Source of the DNA: Treponema sp.
GTDB lineage: Bacteria > Spirochaetota > Spirochaetia > Treponematales > Treponemataceae
Length of the DNA stretch: 64,000 bases
Assembly (NCBI GenBank): GCA_016281495.1
Contig: JAEEIU010000012.1
Span: 270,507 to 334,506 of the forward strand
Direction: 5' to 3'
Shown here: positions 51,415 through 60,143 of the stretch, piece by piece
How positions within the stretch are numbered: the stretch's first letter is position 1
Layout of the letters: the number at the start of each line of letters is the position of its first letter
The notes under the pieces: generated by a model
The model's database searches: none
What the model was told of the DNA's origin: nothing
Seen by the model: only the letters and a program-made list of their open reading frames with translations
Program-made: the position numbers and the translations under genes

Positions 51415-54400
51415 ATGAAAAGACTTTTTTCTTCTTTTATTTTGATTTTGACGGCGGTTTGTGCCTTTGCACAAAATAGGATTAGTCCGCCAGTTGTCAT
51501 TACTCCGGTTGTTCCACGCCCACCGCGCATCATAATGACGGTTCCGGATGCCCCAAAGGATTCAATCAAGCTTTCAGATTTGAGCGTAAAGGTAGAAGTT
51601 GCAGGCAATGTTGCCACAACCACTTACGACATGGTTTTTACCAACAGCTCTTCCAAGACTCTTGAGGGTGAATTTGAATTCCCGCTTGGACAGGGACAGA
51701 ATGTTGTGGGCTATGCATTGGACATCAACGGCAGGATGAGGCAGGGTGTTGCTGTAGAAAAGGAAAAAGCCCGTACTGTCTTTGAGGATGTTGTAAGAAA
51801 AAACGTAGACCCGGGACTTGTTGAGCTTACCGCAGGAAACAACTTTAAAACACGCGTATATCCGCTCCCCGCAAGAGGAAGCCGCCACGTTCAGATTACC
51901 TACGAAGAAGTGCTGCCACTTTCCGGAACAAACCGCACTTATGTTCTCCAGCCGCTCACAGACGAAGTACTCAATTCATTCAAGTTCCAGATTTCCGTAT
52001 ACAAGCTCAATAATGAACCAAAGATTCAGTCAAACTCTGGATTCGGCTCATTCAACTTTGACAGCCAGAACACGGGCTACAACGCAAGCTTTGAACGCAA
52101 GAGTTTTAGCTTTGACCAGCCAATCAGCATAACACTCCCGGAAGACGACGGTCTGAACAATGTCTTCATGCAGGACATTGGCCGCGACACATACTTCTAT
52201 TTTTACACCAACATGAGGGCCGCCTCACGCCAGAAGACACTGCCAAGAAGCCTTACGGTCTACTACGACGTTTCTTCCTCTATGAAAAACCGCAACTTCA
52301 AGTCCGAAATGGAACTCTTGCGCCAGTACCTCTACAAGCTGAACAACCCTTCCGTAACAGTCATTCCGTTCAGCAACAAATTGCACGAGGCCAGGACATT
52401 CAATTCCAACTGGATGTATTACGGTGCAATCGACGAAATTGAATCATTCCTCAAGAAACAAACTTACGACGGTGGAACAAGCCTTGACTTCATCCAGAAC
52501 CTGAGCAACTCAAGCGACGAGGTTTTGATTTTTACCGACGGTATCTCCAACTGGAAGAATCTTTCCACCAGCAATAATCCATTCCGCTATCTGGGTGCAA
52601 AAAGCGTCATCTACACGATTAACTCTTCCGCATCAGCAGACCACTCATACCTCAAGTCTCTGGCACAGGAAAACGGTGGAATGTATGTTGACCTGAGTTC
52701 CATTACAAGCGATCAGGGCCTTGAGTTACTTACAAAGGAATACCTGCATTTGATTCGTGCGGACTATGACACTAATGCCGTTTCAGACCTTCTTCCCGCT
52801 GTTGGAGCAGTTGTAGACGGAGATTTCTCTGTTGCCGGAATCCTGCGTGGAAAATCATCTCCAGTTGCCCTTTCTTTCGGATATGGAAACACAATCACCG
52901 AGGTAAAGAGATTCAACGTATCTCTGGTCGGTTCATCCAATTCAAGCGGCCCGCAAAACATCGCACGTCTCTGGGCACAAAAGAAAATTGAAGAACTGAA
53001 CAAAAACTACGAGGCAAACAGAAGCCAGATCATTGACCTTGCAAAGAAATTTACAGTGGTCACAAAGGACACTTCCCTTCTTGTTCTGGACAATGCCAGC
53101 GACTACGTAAAATACGGAATTGAACCTCCGGAAGACCTGCGCGCAGAATACAACCGCCTTGTCTCAAACAACCGCACAAAAACTTCCGAGCCACAGGGAA
53201 TCCCCAACTCCGTGTTCTCCAAATTTGAGGAATTCAAAAACTGGTGGAACAAAAAGCCCCAGGACTTCAAGACAAAGAAAAATTCTAAGTCTAAATCTTC
53301 AGACACAAGATCCTTAAGAAGTGATTCAACAGCGAACGGAGAAATGATGTGGATGGAAGAGGAACCCCAAATGATGATGGCTGAAAGGATGTCTGTAGAA
53401 AGCGTAAGTGCCCCTCGTGCAAGTGCCCGTGCCTCCGCTTCTGATGCCAACAGCTTGCAGGAATTGGGTTCAGCGGCAAGAGCAGCTTCCGAAGATTTTG
53501 ATGCCAAAGGTTTTAATTCACCTAATTCCGGTTCAAAGGGTGGCTCAACAATCACAATCCAGGCATGGAATCCAAAGGCAAGCTACATTTCAACATTAAA
53601 GCGCACGCCAAGGGAATACATGTACTCAAAATACCTTGAACTCAGGTCAGACTACGAGACATCTCCAAGCTTCTACATGGATGTTGCAGATTACTTCATG
53701 CAGGAAAAACTCAAGGATGAGGCAATCCGCATCCTTTCCAACCTTGCAGAATTGAATCTTGAAAACTCAGACGTTCTTCGTGCACTTGGAAACAAGCTTG
53801 TTGAATGGGAATGCTTTGAACAGGCCATTACTGTATTTGAAAAGCTTACAGTCATCCACTCCGAGATTCCACAGTTCTACCGTGACCTTGCACTGGCATA
53901 CTATCATGCGGGATACGCACAAAAGGCCGTGGACACACTCTACGATCTTGCAACAAAGAAATGGAACAGCCGCTTTGACGAAATCCAGCAGATTGCCCTT
54001 AACGACATGAACGCCATCATCGCCGCAGAAAGGTACATCGACACTTCAAGAATCGACAGGCGCCTCCTCCAGAACTTCCCGGTGGACATCCGCGTAGTCC
54101 TTACATGGAACACAGACGACTGCGACATTGACCTGTGGGTCACAGATCCAGACGGAGAAAAATGCTTCTACGGAAACAAGCTCACACAGAATGGCGGACG
54201 CATCTCTCGCGACTTTACCCAGGGTTATGGTCCGGAAGAATTCTGCATCAAGCAGGCGGTAAAGGGAAAATACAAGATTGAGGCAAACTACTACGGCACA
54301 CATTCACAGAAGATTCTGCAGCCTGTGGTTGTTCAGGCCGAAGTCTACACCAACTTTGGAACACCATACCAGAAGAAGGAAGTGCTTACACTCCAGCTTG

Positions 54401-54444
54401 ATACAATCAAAGGCAGCTTTACTGTTGGAGAAATCAAGTTCTAG
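51415..54444 (+). CDS. Large exported VIT-VWA protein with C-terminal DUF2135-like domain
   Basis: 1009 aa. Signal peptide (LFSSFILILTAVCAFAQ) and an N-terminal VIT domain (~50-180; FTNSSSKTLEGEFEFPL, RVYPLPARGSRHVQITYEE core PARGSRHVQITYEE). A VWA domain (~278-450) has the MIDAS DVSSSM near 285 and ILIFTDG-type VLIFTDGISNW. A low-complexity Ser/Arg/Met stretch covers ~610-700, TPR-like helices ~720-850, and the C-terminus holds VLTWNTDDCDIDLWVTDPDG as in DUF2135. The architecture resembles inter-alpha-trypsin-inhibitor-type bacterial proteins. Likely a periplasmic or surface scaffold; the ligand is unknown. Confidence 0.88.
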   Translation: MKRLFSSFILILTAVCAFAQNRISPPVVITPVVPRPPRIIMTVPDAPKDSIKLSDLSVKVEVAGNVATTTYDMVFTNSSSKTLEGEFEFPLGQGQNVVGYALDINGRMRQGVAVEKEKARTVFEDVVRKNVDPGLVELTAGNNFKTRVYPLPARGSRHVQITYEEVLPLSGTNRTYVLQPLTDEVLNSFKFQISVYKLNNEPKIQSNSGFGSFNFDSQNTGYNASFERKSFSFDQPISITLPEDDGLNNVFMQDIGRDTYFYFYTNMRAASRQKTLPRSLTVYYDVSSSMKNRNFKSEMELLRQYLYKLNNPSVTVIPFSNKLHEARTFNSNWMYYGAIDEIESFLKKQTYDGGTSLDFIQNLSNSSDEVLIFTDGISNWKNLSTSNNPFRYLGAKSVIYTINSSASADHSYLKSLAQENGGMYVDLSSITSDQGLELLTKEYLHLIRADYDTNAVSDLLPAVGAVVDGDFSVAGILRGKSSPVALSFGYGNTITEVKRFNVSLVGSSNSSGPQNIARLWAQKKIEELNKNYEANRSQIIDLAKKFTVVTKDTSLLVLDNASDYVKYGIEPPEDLRAEYNRLVSNNRTKTSEPQGIPNSVFSKFEEFKNWWNKKPQDFKTKKNSKSKSSDTRSLRSDSTANGEMMWMEEEPQMMMAERMSVESVSAPRASARASASDANSLQELGSAARAASEDFDAKGFNSPNSGSKGGSTITIQAWNPKASYISTLKRTPREYMYSKYLELRSDYETSPSFYMDVADYFMQEKLKDEAIRILSNLAELNLENSDVLRALGNKLVEWECFEQAITVFEKLTVIHSEIPQFYRDLALAYYHAGYAQKAVDTLYDLATKKWNSRFDEIQQIALNDMNAIIAAERYIDTSRIDRRLLQNFPVDIRVVLTWNTDDCDIDLWVTDPDGEKCFYGNKLTQNGGRISRDFTQGYGPEEFCIKQAVKGKYKIEANYYGTHSQKILQPVVVQAEVYTNFGTPYQKKEVLTLQLDTIKGSFTVGEIKF

Positions 54445-54839
54445 AGTTTGAATCCGGTTCCCACAAATTGAACGATGTCGCGCCCGGTGTCATCAGTTAC
54501 ATCCACATTGATGATCATCGAGGAGCGGCCGTTCTTTTTGCATGTGGCACGTGCAATCAGCTTGTTGCCTTTTGGTGAGCTAAGGAAATTGACGCTGACC
54601 TGCTGTGCCACAGTTGACTTGTGCAGGTTATTGGAAAGAGTGGCAAAGGCAAAGTCCGCAATCAAAAACATTGCACCGCCCATCACACCACCCATGGCAT
54701 TCTTGTGCTTGTCGGTAATCTCCATGGAGCACAGGCTGTATTCATCCGTAAGTTCATCCAGACGCACTCCGTTTCCAGTTGCGAATTTGTCTCCGTAAAA
54801 ATATTCCCTTGCTTCTTCAATTGAATTAAAGGCACCCAT
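54441..54839 (-). CDS. PaaI-like hotdog thioesterase
   Basis: 132 aa single hotdog domain. NAMGGVMGGAMFLIADFAFA carries the conserved HG/GG-helix region (in PaaI proteins N-x2-G-x-xHGG), with Gly-Gly-Val-Met in place of the usual His. VAQQVSVNFLSSPKGNKL is the second strand pair. Acyl-CoA substrate unknown. RBS AGGAGG. Convergent with the VIT-VWA gene, overlapping by 4 bases. Confidence 0.85.
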   Translation of the reverse strand: MGAFNSIEEAREYFYGDKFATGNGVRLDELTDEYSLCSMEITDKHKNAMGGVMGGAMFLIADFAFATLSNNLHKSTVAQQVSVNFLSSPKGNKLIARATCKKNGRSSMIINVDVTDDTGRDIVQFVGTGFKL

Positions 54840-54857
54840 ATTCCCTCCTGTAAAATA

Positions 54858-55541
54858 CTATAATGCAAACACACACTGATGCGAAGATTTTCCCTCACAC
54901 TCAGGCATGTTTTGTTTTGAATAAATACATCCGCAGTAATTCTGCCTGTACAGATTGAATTCCCTGCATAGCTCAAGACTTCTCTTGAATCCGTTTTTTT
55001 TCTTAAAGTCTGCCACAAGATACTTAAGCTTTGTTTCGCTCTTTAATGCCAGACCGATTTCGTTGATTTTCTTTGCATCCTTGCACGGGCTTATTGAAAT
55101 TGTCGTGGTAAAAAAATCAAATCCGTTTTGTTCCGCATACTCCCATGACTTTTTCATCCTGAACTCGTAGCATCTTGCACACCTTATTCCGCGTTCCGGC
55201 TCACTCTGTAATTCAGGCTGTTCACGGACTCCTGTGGCGGCAAAGTATTCCTCGGGGTCATAGTGTTCTTCCACAAACTGAATCCTGTTCTGTACGGCAG
55301 GCGGAAATTCACTTATGAATTTTTGAATGGTCTCAAGGCGCTTTTGGTATTCCTCGCGGGGATGAATGTTGGGATTGTAGAAATAAACCGTTATGTCAAA
55401 AAATTCCGTCAGATATTCAATTACATAAGTTGAACAGGGCCCGCAGCACGCATGCAGAAGCAGTTTTGGCTTTGAGCCCCGTTCCTCTATTTCGCTTAGA
55501 ATTGAATCAAGTTGTTTTTGATAGTTTACGACTTGTTCCAT
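54858..55541 (-). CDS. queH: Epoxyqueuosine reductase QueH
   Basis: 227 aa. LLLHACCGPCSTYVIEYL supplies two adjacent Cys plus a third; GIRCARCYEFRM supplies the CxxC pair, and TTISISPCKDAKKIN follows. These are the hallmarks of QueH, the Fe-S enzyme that reduces epoxyqueuosine to queuosine in tRNA in organisms lacking QueG. A C-terminal YCGCIYS adds further cysteines. Other que genes are not in the window. Confidence 0.93.
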   Translation of the reverse strand: MEQVVNYQKQLDSILSEIEERGSKPKLLLHACCGPCSTYVIEYLTEFFDITVYFYNPNIHPREEYQKRLETIQKFISEFPPAVQNRIQFVEEHYDPEEYFAATGVREQPELQSEPERGIRCARCYEFRMKKSWEYAEQNGFDFFTTTISISPCKDAKKINEIGLALKSETKLKYLVADFKKKNGFKRSLELCREFNLYRQNYCGCIYSKQNMPECEGKSSHQCVFAL

Positions 55542-55548
55542 TCTAATT

Positions 55549-58062
55549 CTAGTAGGTCAAGCTTGGTGTCCAGAATTCCTGGTTGTAAATGTCGGTAAAG
55601 CGGTATGCGATTTTTACCTCGCCATCACCAACATCCACATTGCTTATCTTCATGCTCTTGGAAACTGTCATCGGTTCGCCAAGATAATAGCTGTCCAGAT
55701 ATTTTCCATCGTATGAATAATAGTCGCACACATACTCAAGCACGTCACCCTCGTTCAATTCGATGAGGTTCTTTGCCACAGTAAGGGTTTCGCTTTCCTT
55801 ATAGTCAGTTCTTGCACCGGCAATGTATCCGTATGGATGAGCGTTGTCAAATACCAGAATCAGGTTTACAAGGGTTTTGTTCAGGTATGCTGGAACACGA
55901 CCGGTAATCGTATAGTTGGTTCCGTCGTCCTCGGTGTCCATGTGGTAGTAGGCAACCGGCTGACCGTTGATTGCAAGCCATGTCCTGTCGTTTGAGGCAA
56001 TAAGCTTGCCGTCGCTTGTCCAGTCGTAGATGTTGTCCAAACCAAGATCCACGTATCCTTCGCCGTCGTCGTAGAACATGTTCAGGTCGCAGCTGTGGAT
56101 GTATGCCCACTGTGAATCAGGCATGTCCAGAACCGCAGTACCGTCCAGAGCTTCCTTCCAGCTTAGGTTGGCAGGATCAAAGTGATTCATTGCGATGTAG
56201 TTTGCAGTTTCGTCAACGGAAAGAGCCCTGTCGCCCATGAAGTCTATGTTGCGTCCCGTAAGGCCGTCGATAAGACCTGACATTCCGGAACCGCCGCCAA
56301 GGAAAGAACCCAAGAGGCTGCCAATCATGTCTGCATCACCCAAAGAAGAAGATGATGATGTAGAGCTTCCCAAAGATCCAAGCAGAGAACCAAAGAGGGA
56401 TCCAGAAGCCGCACTTGAACCACCGGATGCAACCTGACCGCTAACCTCAAGATTTGCAAACTGCCTGATTGCCTTGGCATAGTCGTCGTCCATTCCGATG
56501 TCCTCGTAGGTCTCGCACATTGTGTCAACGTAAGAGGCCCTCTGGTACGGGAAGTAAATTGAAACTCCGTACGCGTTGGTCATGTTGGAGGAAGTCTTGT
56601 TGTATTTTACTGCCCCCTGAATTGCCTTTGCCAGTGCATTGCTCTGAGTAGTTCCAATCTTCTTGCAGAGGTCCACAAGGTCAACCTGGTCAATCCTGTT
56701 GCTTGAAGCGAATTCACGAGTGGCATATCTTGCGTCGGATACGGACTTATAATCCTTGTTTGCAATCTGCTGTGAAATTGATTTTGAGAAATTGGTCAAA
56801 GTTGAAGGAACCGTATTTGCAAATTCCGCCAGATCGATTACAGAAAGGGTTGTCTTTTGACCAGCACACTTTCTTGCGCACTGGGCAACAAAATCATCGA
56901 CAATCGTTTTTCCCAGTTCAAGGGTTGGAGTTGAAGTATTGTTTCCAAGCTGAGTGAGCCAGTTGGTGTAGTACCAGCCGATTCCAGGCTCAGTTTCCTC
57001 AGATGCAATCATGTAGTCAGCGTGATTGTTGAGCATAAGGGCAGTTTCCGCAGTTGCCATGAGACATGCGTCAAAACCGATAAAGTCAAATTTAACGCCG
57101 CCGTTTTTAAGGGCAGTATTGATTTCCGCAAGATCCATTGCACCGGAGCGTGAGTTCTTTTCGTCATAACCATAGCCGCTTACAGAACCTCCACCGTGAT
57201 CCCAGAAAATCAGCTCGTAGCGGTTGGCAGGGAAATTCTTTGCAGCCCACTTGATGAAAGAAGAAAGGGTATTCGGGTCGGTCATCACCTTGGAACCGTC
57301 ATTGTCCACAAGACGCTTGAGTCCGCCGTTAATCACCTGATAAATCTGATTGTTGGTGTTGCTGATTCCACTGGTCTGCCACTTTTTGCATCCACCAGTA
57401 TAGACGATTACGTTTACATTGTTTCCGTATTTTGCCGCCGCCATTTCCGCAAGGTCAGAGGAAGCCATTCCCGCCTTTGATTCAAGGTCAGTTCCGCACA
57501 TGTAGACCATCAGTGTTACCTGATCCTGTCCGTTACCGATGATGTTCGTACGTTTTGCACGGGATCCAGCTGCAACGCTTGTGTCCACCTTTGAATAAGA
57601 GGTAGCCGAACTTGAATAATTTGAAACATCCGCACCGTAAGAGCTTGGAGCAGAACCACCGCCAGTAAATGTACTGAGGATGTCTCCTCCACCACCTAAC
57701 AGACTACCTGCCAGATCACCCAAACCACCTAAAAGTGAACCAGAACTTTCCGATGTTGTTGGAGCCTGTGTTTGATTAGAGTTTCCGCCAAAGATACTGC
57801 TAAGGCCACCACATCGGTACAATAAAAAGAGGACTGCCAAAATCAGTACAAGAGAACCGCCTCCGCCCAATACTGCACGGTTTGGCCCAGAATGACCGCT
57901 ACCGCTGGAATATCCTCCGCCACTTGAATGGCCGCCAGTCTTTCCTGAATATCCGTTTGAAGAACCGACAGGACCCGTTCCAAGTCCATCTCCACGCTTG
58001 TGAACACCGGTGCTGTTTCCGGTGACATTTTTCTCTCTTCCACGAGGTCGCCTTTGATCCAT
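55549..58062 (-). CDS. Clostripain-family (C11) cysteine peptidase, membrane anchored
   Basis: 837 aa from ATG 58062 (MDQRRPRGREKN), with AAGGAG upstream. A basic, Gly/Ser-rich N-terminus precedes one TM helix (~70-85; LVLILAVLFLLYRCG) and a second low-complexity Gly/Ser region. The C11 domain (~185-560) has ELIFWDHGGGSVSGYG (catalytic His) and FDFIGFDACLMATAE (catalytic Cys). Another Gly/Ser linker and a ~230-residue beta-rich C-terminal domain follow. Expected to cleave after basic residues outside the cytoplasm. No signal-peptide cleavage site, so it is probably anchored by the TM helix. Confidence 0.9.
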   Translation of the reverse strand: MDQRRPRGREKNVTGNSTGVHKRGDGLGTGPVGSSNGYSGKTGGHSSGGGYSSGSGHSGPNRAVLGGGGSLVLILAVLFLLYRCGGLSSIFGGNSNQTQAPTTSESSGSLLGGLGDLAGSLLGGGGDILSTFTGGGSAPSSYGADVSNYSSSATSYSKVDTSVAAGSRAKRTNIIGNGQDQVTLMVYMCGTDLESKAGMASSDLAEMAAAKYGNNVNVIVYTGGCKKWQTSGISNTNNQIYQVINGGLKRLVDNDGSKVMTDPNTLSSFIKWAAKNFPANRYELIFWDHGGGSVSGYGYDEKNSRSGAMDLAEINTALKNGGVKFDFIGFDACLMATAETALMLNNHADYMIASEETEPGIGWYYTNWLTQLGNNTSTPTLELGKTIVDDFVAQCARKCAGQKTTLSVIDLAEFANTVPSTLTNFSKSISQQIANKDYKSVSDARYATREFASSNRIDQVDLVDLCKKIGTTQSNALAKAIQGAVKYNKTSSNMTNAYGVSIYFPYQRASYVDTMCETYEDIGMDDDYAKAIRQFANLEVSGQVASGGSSAASGSLFGSLLGSLGSSTSSSSSLGDADMIGSLLGSFLGGGSGMSGLIDGLTGRNIDFMGDRALSVDETANYIAMNHFDPANLSWKEALDGTAVLDMPDSQWAYIHSCDLNMFYDDGEGYVDLGLDNIYDWTSDGKLIASNDRTWLAINGQPVAYYHMDTEDDGTNYTITGRVPAYLNKTLVNLILVFDNAHPYGYIAGARTDYKESETLTVAKNLIELNEGDVLEYVCDYYSYDGKYLDSYYLGEPMTVSKSMKISNVDVGDGEVKIAYRFTDIYNQEFWTPSLTY

Positions 58063-58188
58063 AAAAAACTCCTTATACGGGTGTCCGGCATGGTTACGGT
58101 TCAACAACAGCCGGAATTCATGCATAATATTATATCAGATAATCCCCAAAATGTGTACTGGAAACTGTGGAAAGGAGGGGGTTAGTTC

Positions 58189-59115
58189 TTAAAACTCTAC
58201 ATGCAGGAGGGTGCGGTCTTGGGTGGTGTATTCGCGGATGTTGTTGTCGGTGATGTCGGTGGCTTCGGTGAAGGTTGCGGTCATTTGGATAAGTGCATCG
58301 TCTGCTGTCTTTATTGCGGAAAGCTTACGAGGGATGCCCATTACGCCGTTCCATTTTTCGGGTGGGTTTTTGTCGGGGATTCTGAGCCATGGAATCAGGA
58401 TGACGTCTTTTGTGCCGGAAAATACCTGTGCGGCATAGGGTGTCTTGTCCGCAAATGCAGAATGTCTTTTACCGTTCCACTTGAACTCAAAGCCGTCGAA
58501 AGTGCCGGGGTAATAGTATCCGTCCGCAGTCCACACAAACCAAACGCCGTCAAGCTCAAACAGATTGGGACATTCAAATCCACCGGGAAGGGTAAACCTC
58601 TGGCTCATTTCAAAATGTCCGTCGGGAGTTGATGAACGCAAAATGGCAAAGTCGTTTTCCTCAAGCCATAAAATCATAATGTAAGCGGAAGTCTTTTCAT
58701 GATAAAAAACTTTGGGGTCGCGGTTTTCCCTGCAGATGGTTTCCACAACAAAAGAATCGTCCTTGACCAGTGTCATTCCACCATCGTAACTTCTTGCAAG
58801 CCGTTGTGTAAAAAGATTCCCGACCGGAGCCGCGGTATAATAACAGTAAATCACCTCTCCAACAGAAATGGCACTCCCGGAAAAAATCATGCCGTGTTCA
58901 TCGGGTGCCATAACAAGACCGTGGTTCTGCCAGTTTAGCAAATCAGTTGATGTGGCATGCCCCCAGCCAATGTCACCCCAATCAAGCCTGTCCGGATTAT
59001 ACTGAAAATACATGTGGTAGATTCCGTTGTGGTACACCAGTCCGTTAGGGTCATTCATCCAGCCGAGGCCTGTGGTAAAATGGTATTTGTACAAGGAAGT
59101 TTCAGGCATTTCCAT
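58189..59115 (-). CDS. GH32-family fructosidase, short form
   Basis: 308 aa from ATG 59115 (MEMPETSLYKYHF); the start is uncertain because no clear RBS precedes it. Catalytic signatures of GH32 are complete: GWMNDPNGLVYHNG (nucleophile Asp), ENRDPKVFYH (RDP) and GGFECPNLFEL (acid Glu in ECP). The protein ends shortly after the GVMGIPRKLS strand, so it lacks most of the usual C-terminal beta-sandwich (typical length ~450-500). Expected substrates are sucrose, levan or inulin fragments. Adjacent to the prophage end at ~59.2 kb. Confidence 0.88.
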   Translation of the reverse strand: MEMPETSLYKYHFTTGLGWMNDPNGLVYHNGIYHMYFQYNPDRLDWGDIGWGHATSTDLLNWQNHGLVMAPDEHGMIFSGSAISVGEVIYCYYTAAPVGNLFTQRLARSYDGGMTLVKDDSFVVETICRENRDPKVFYHEKTSAYIMILWLEENDFAILRSSTPDGHFEMSQRFTLPGGFECPNLFELDGVWFVWTADGYYYPGTFDGFEFKWNGKRHSAFADKTPYAAQVFSGTKDVILIPWLRIPDKNPPEKWNGVMGIPRKLSAIKTADDALIQMTATFTEATDITDNNIREYTTQDRTLLHVEF

Positions 59116-59145
59116 CAGTTTATTTTTCTTCCATGAATTGAACAC

Positions 59146-59263
59146 CGTCCAAATCCAGGAAAAGCCTCATGTATGGTCCTGAATATAAATTATAATAAAA
59201 AATAACCATAAGATTATAATAAAAACTGATTATTTTTTTTACATACAAAACAATCTTTAATCC
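59146..59263. other. AT-rich junction between GH32 and prophage tail cassette
   Basis: Contains the 12-bp direct repeat TTATAATAAAAA twice (about 59190 and 59213) and an AAAAAATAA/TTATTTTTT inverted pair. No gene. It may hold the prophage boundary or attachment site, but no att repeat could be proved within the window. Confidence 0.35.
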
Positions 59264-59287
59264 GTCGGCAGCTGTGCATGCTGCCAT
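59264..59287 (+). repeat. Invertible-cassette inverted repeat, left copy
   Basis: GTCGGCAGCTGTGCATGCTG plus CCAT, 24 bp, identical in reverse complement to 60667-60690. The 24 bp encode part of PSAAVHAAI in both ORFs and in the same frame. It has internal GGCAGC ... GCTGCC dyad symmetry, as in recombinase crossover sites. Flanking bases diverge at once on both sides. Confidence 0.9.
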
Positions 59288-60143
59288 TGACGCAAACAAG
59301 AGCGGTGGCATCCCCCTTGGCGGATGGACTAGCTTTGAAAACGACACCGCACCCAATGATGATTGGATACAAGCTGGCACAACTTTTGATTCCGATACAT
59401 ACCCGGAGTTATTCCTATATCTTGGTGGCAATACGGTTCCACAGATGTTTGACCATTCAAGACCTGGGGATTATGAAGTTGGAACTATCACAACATCTAA
59501 TACTTCTGTTAATTTTGATTGTTTAATGACTTTTAAGTATAATCCATCATCAGGTTCTGGCTCATATTTTAGTCTTTTTGTTAATGATGTAAATGTAGTG
59601 ACTTTATCATCAGCAAGCGGTGGTCAACAAGGTGCGACTATAAGTTTAAAAAAAGGTGATTTAATAAGATTTACTGGTAGTAACTATGGTGCAATAACTG
59701 TAAATTTTCGTTATTACACCCACCCCATGTTCATCAAGGCAACCACCACGGCATCATCATACACACCGTCATCGGCAGTGCAGGAAATCAAGGATTATAC
59801 CAAGGACTATGTTGACGCAAAAAATTCATATTCCACAGAGGAAACATTGACTGGGGGAACATGGATTGACGGGAAGCCGATTTATCGAAAAACTTTTCAT
59901 TTCAATACAATGCTATCTGTAGGACAATATGTTTATACAGTAGATGTTGGACAAGCTAATTTTGATACATGGATTAAAACATACTACATAGGTAGAAGGT
60001 CAAATATGACAGATATTATGACAGCATATTTTCCTACATGGACAGCAAATAATTATAGTGGATTTAAAATAAGTGTTAATGACCAAGAAGCAATGTTTGT
60101 TGATTATATGATTTTGGAATATACGAAAAAAACAACCCCATAA
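59264..60143 (+). pseudogene. Silent alternative C-terminal segment of phage tail fibre
   Basis: The ORF (GTG 59274 in the track) has no RBS and begins in the middle of a conserved tail-fibre segment (NPSAAVHAAIDANKSGG), so it looks like a promoterless reservoir rather than a free gene. About 290 residues: a receptor-binding-like part (GGWTSFENDTAPNDDW ... LFLYLGGNTVPQMFD) and a second part with TWIDGKPIYRKTFHF, common in phage tail fibres. Its stop codon TAA (60141-60143) abuts the stop of the active gene on the other strand. Inversion of 59264-60690 would fuse it in frame to the tail-fibre N-terminus. Confidence 0.75.
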
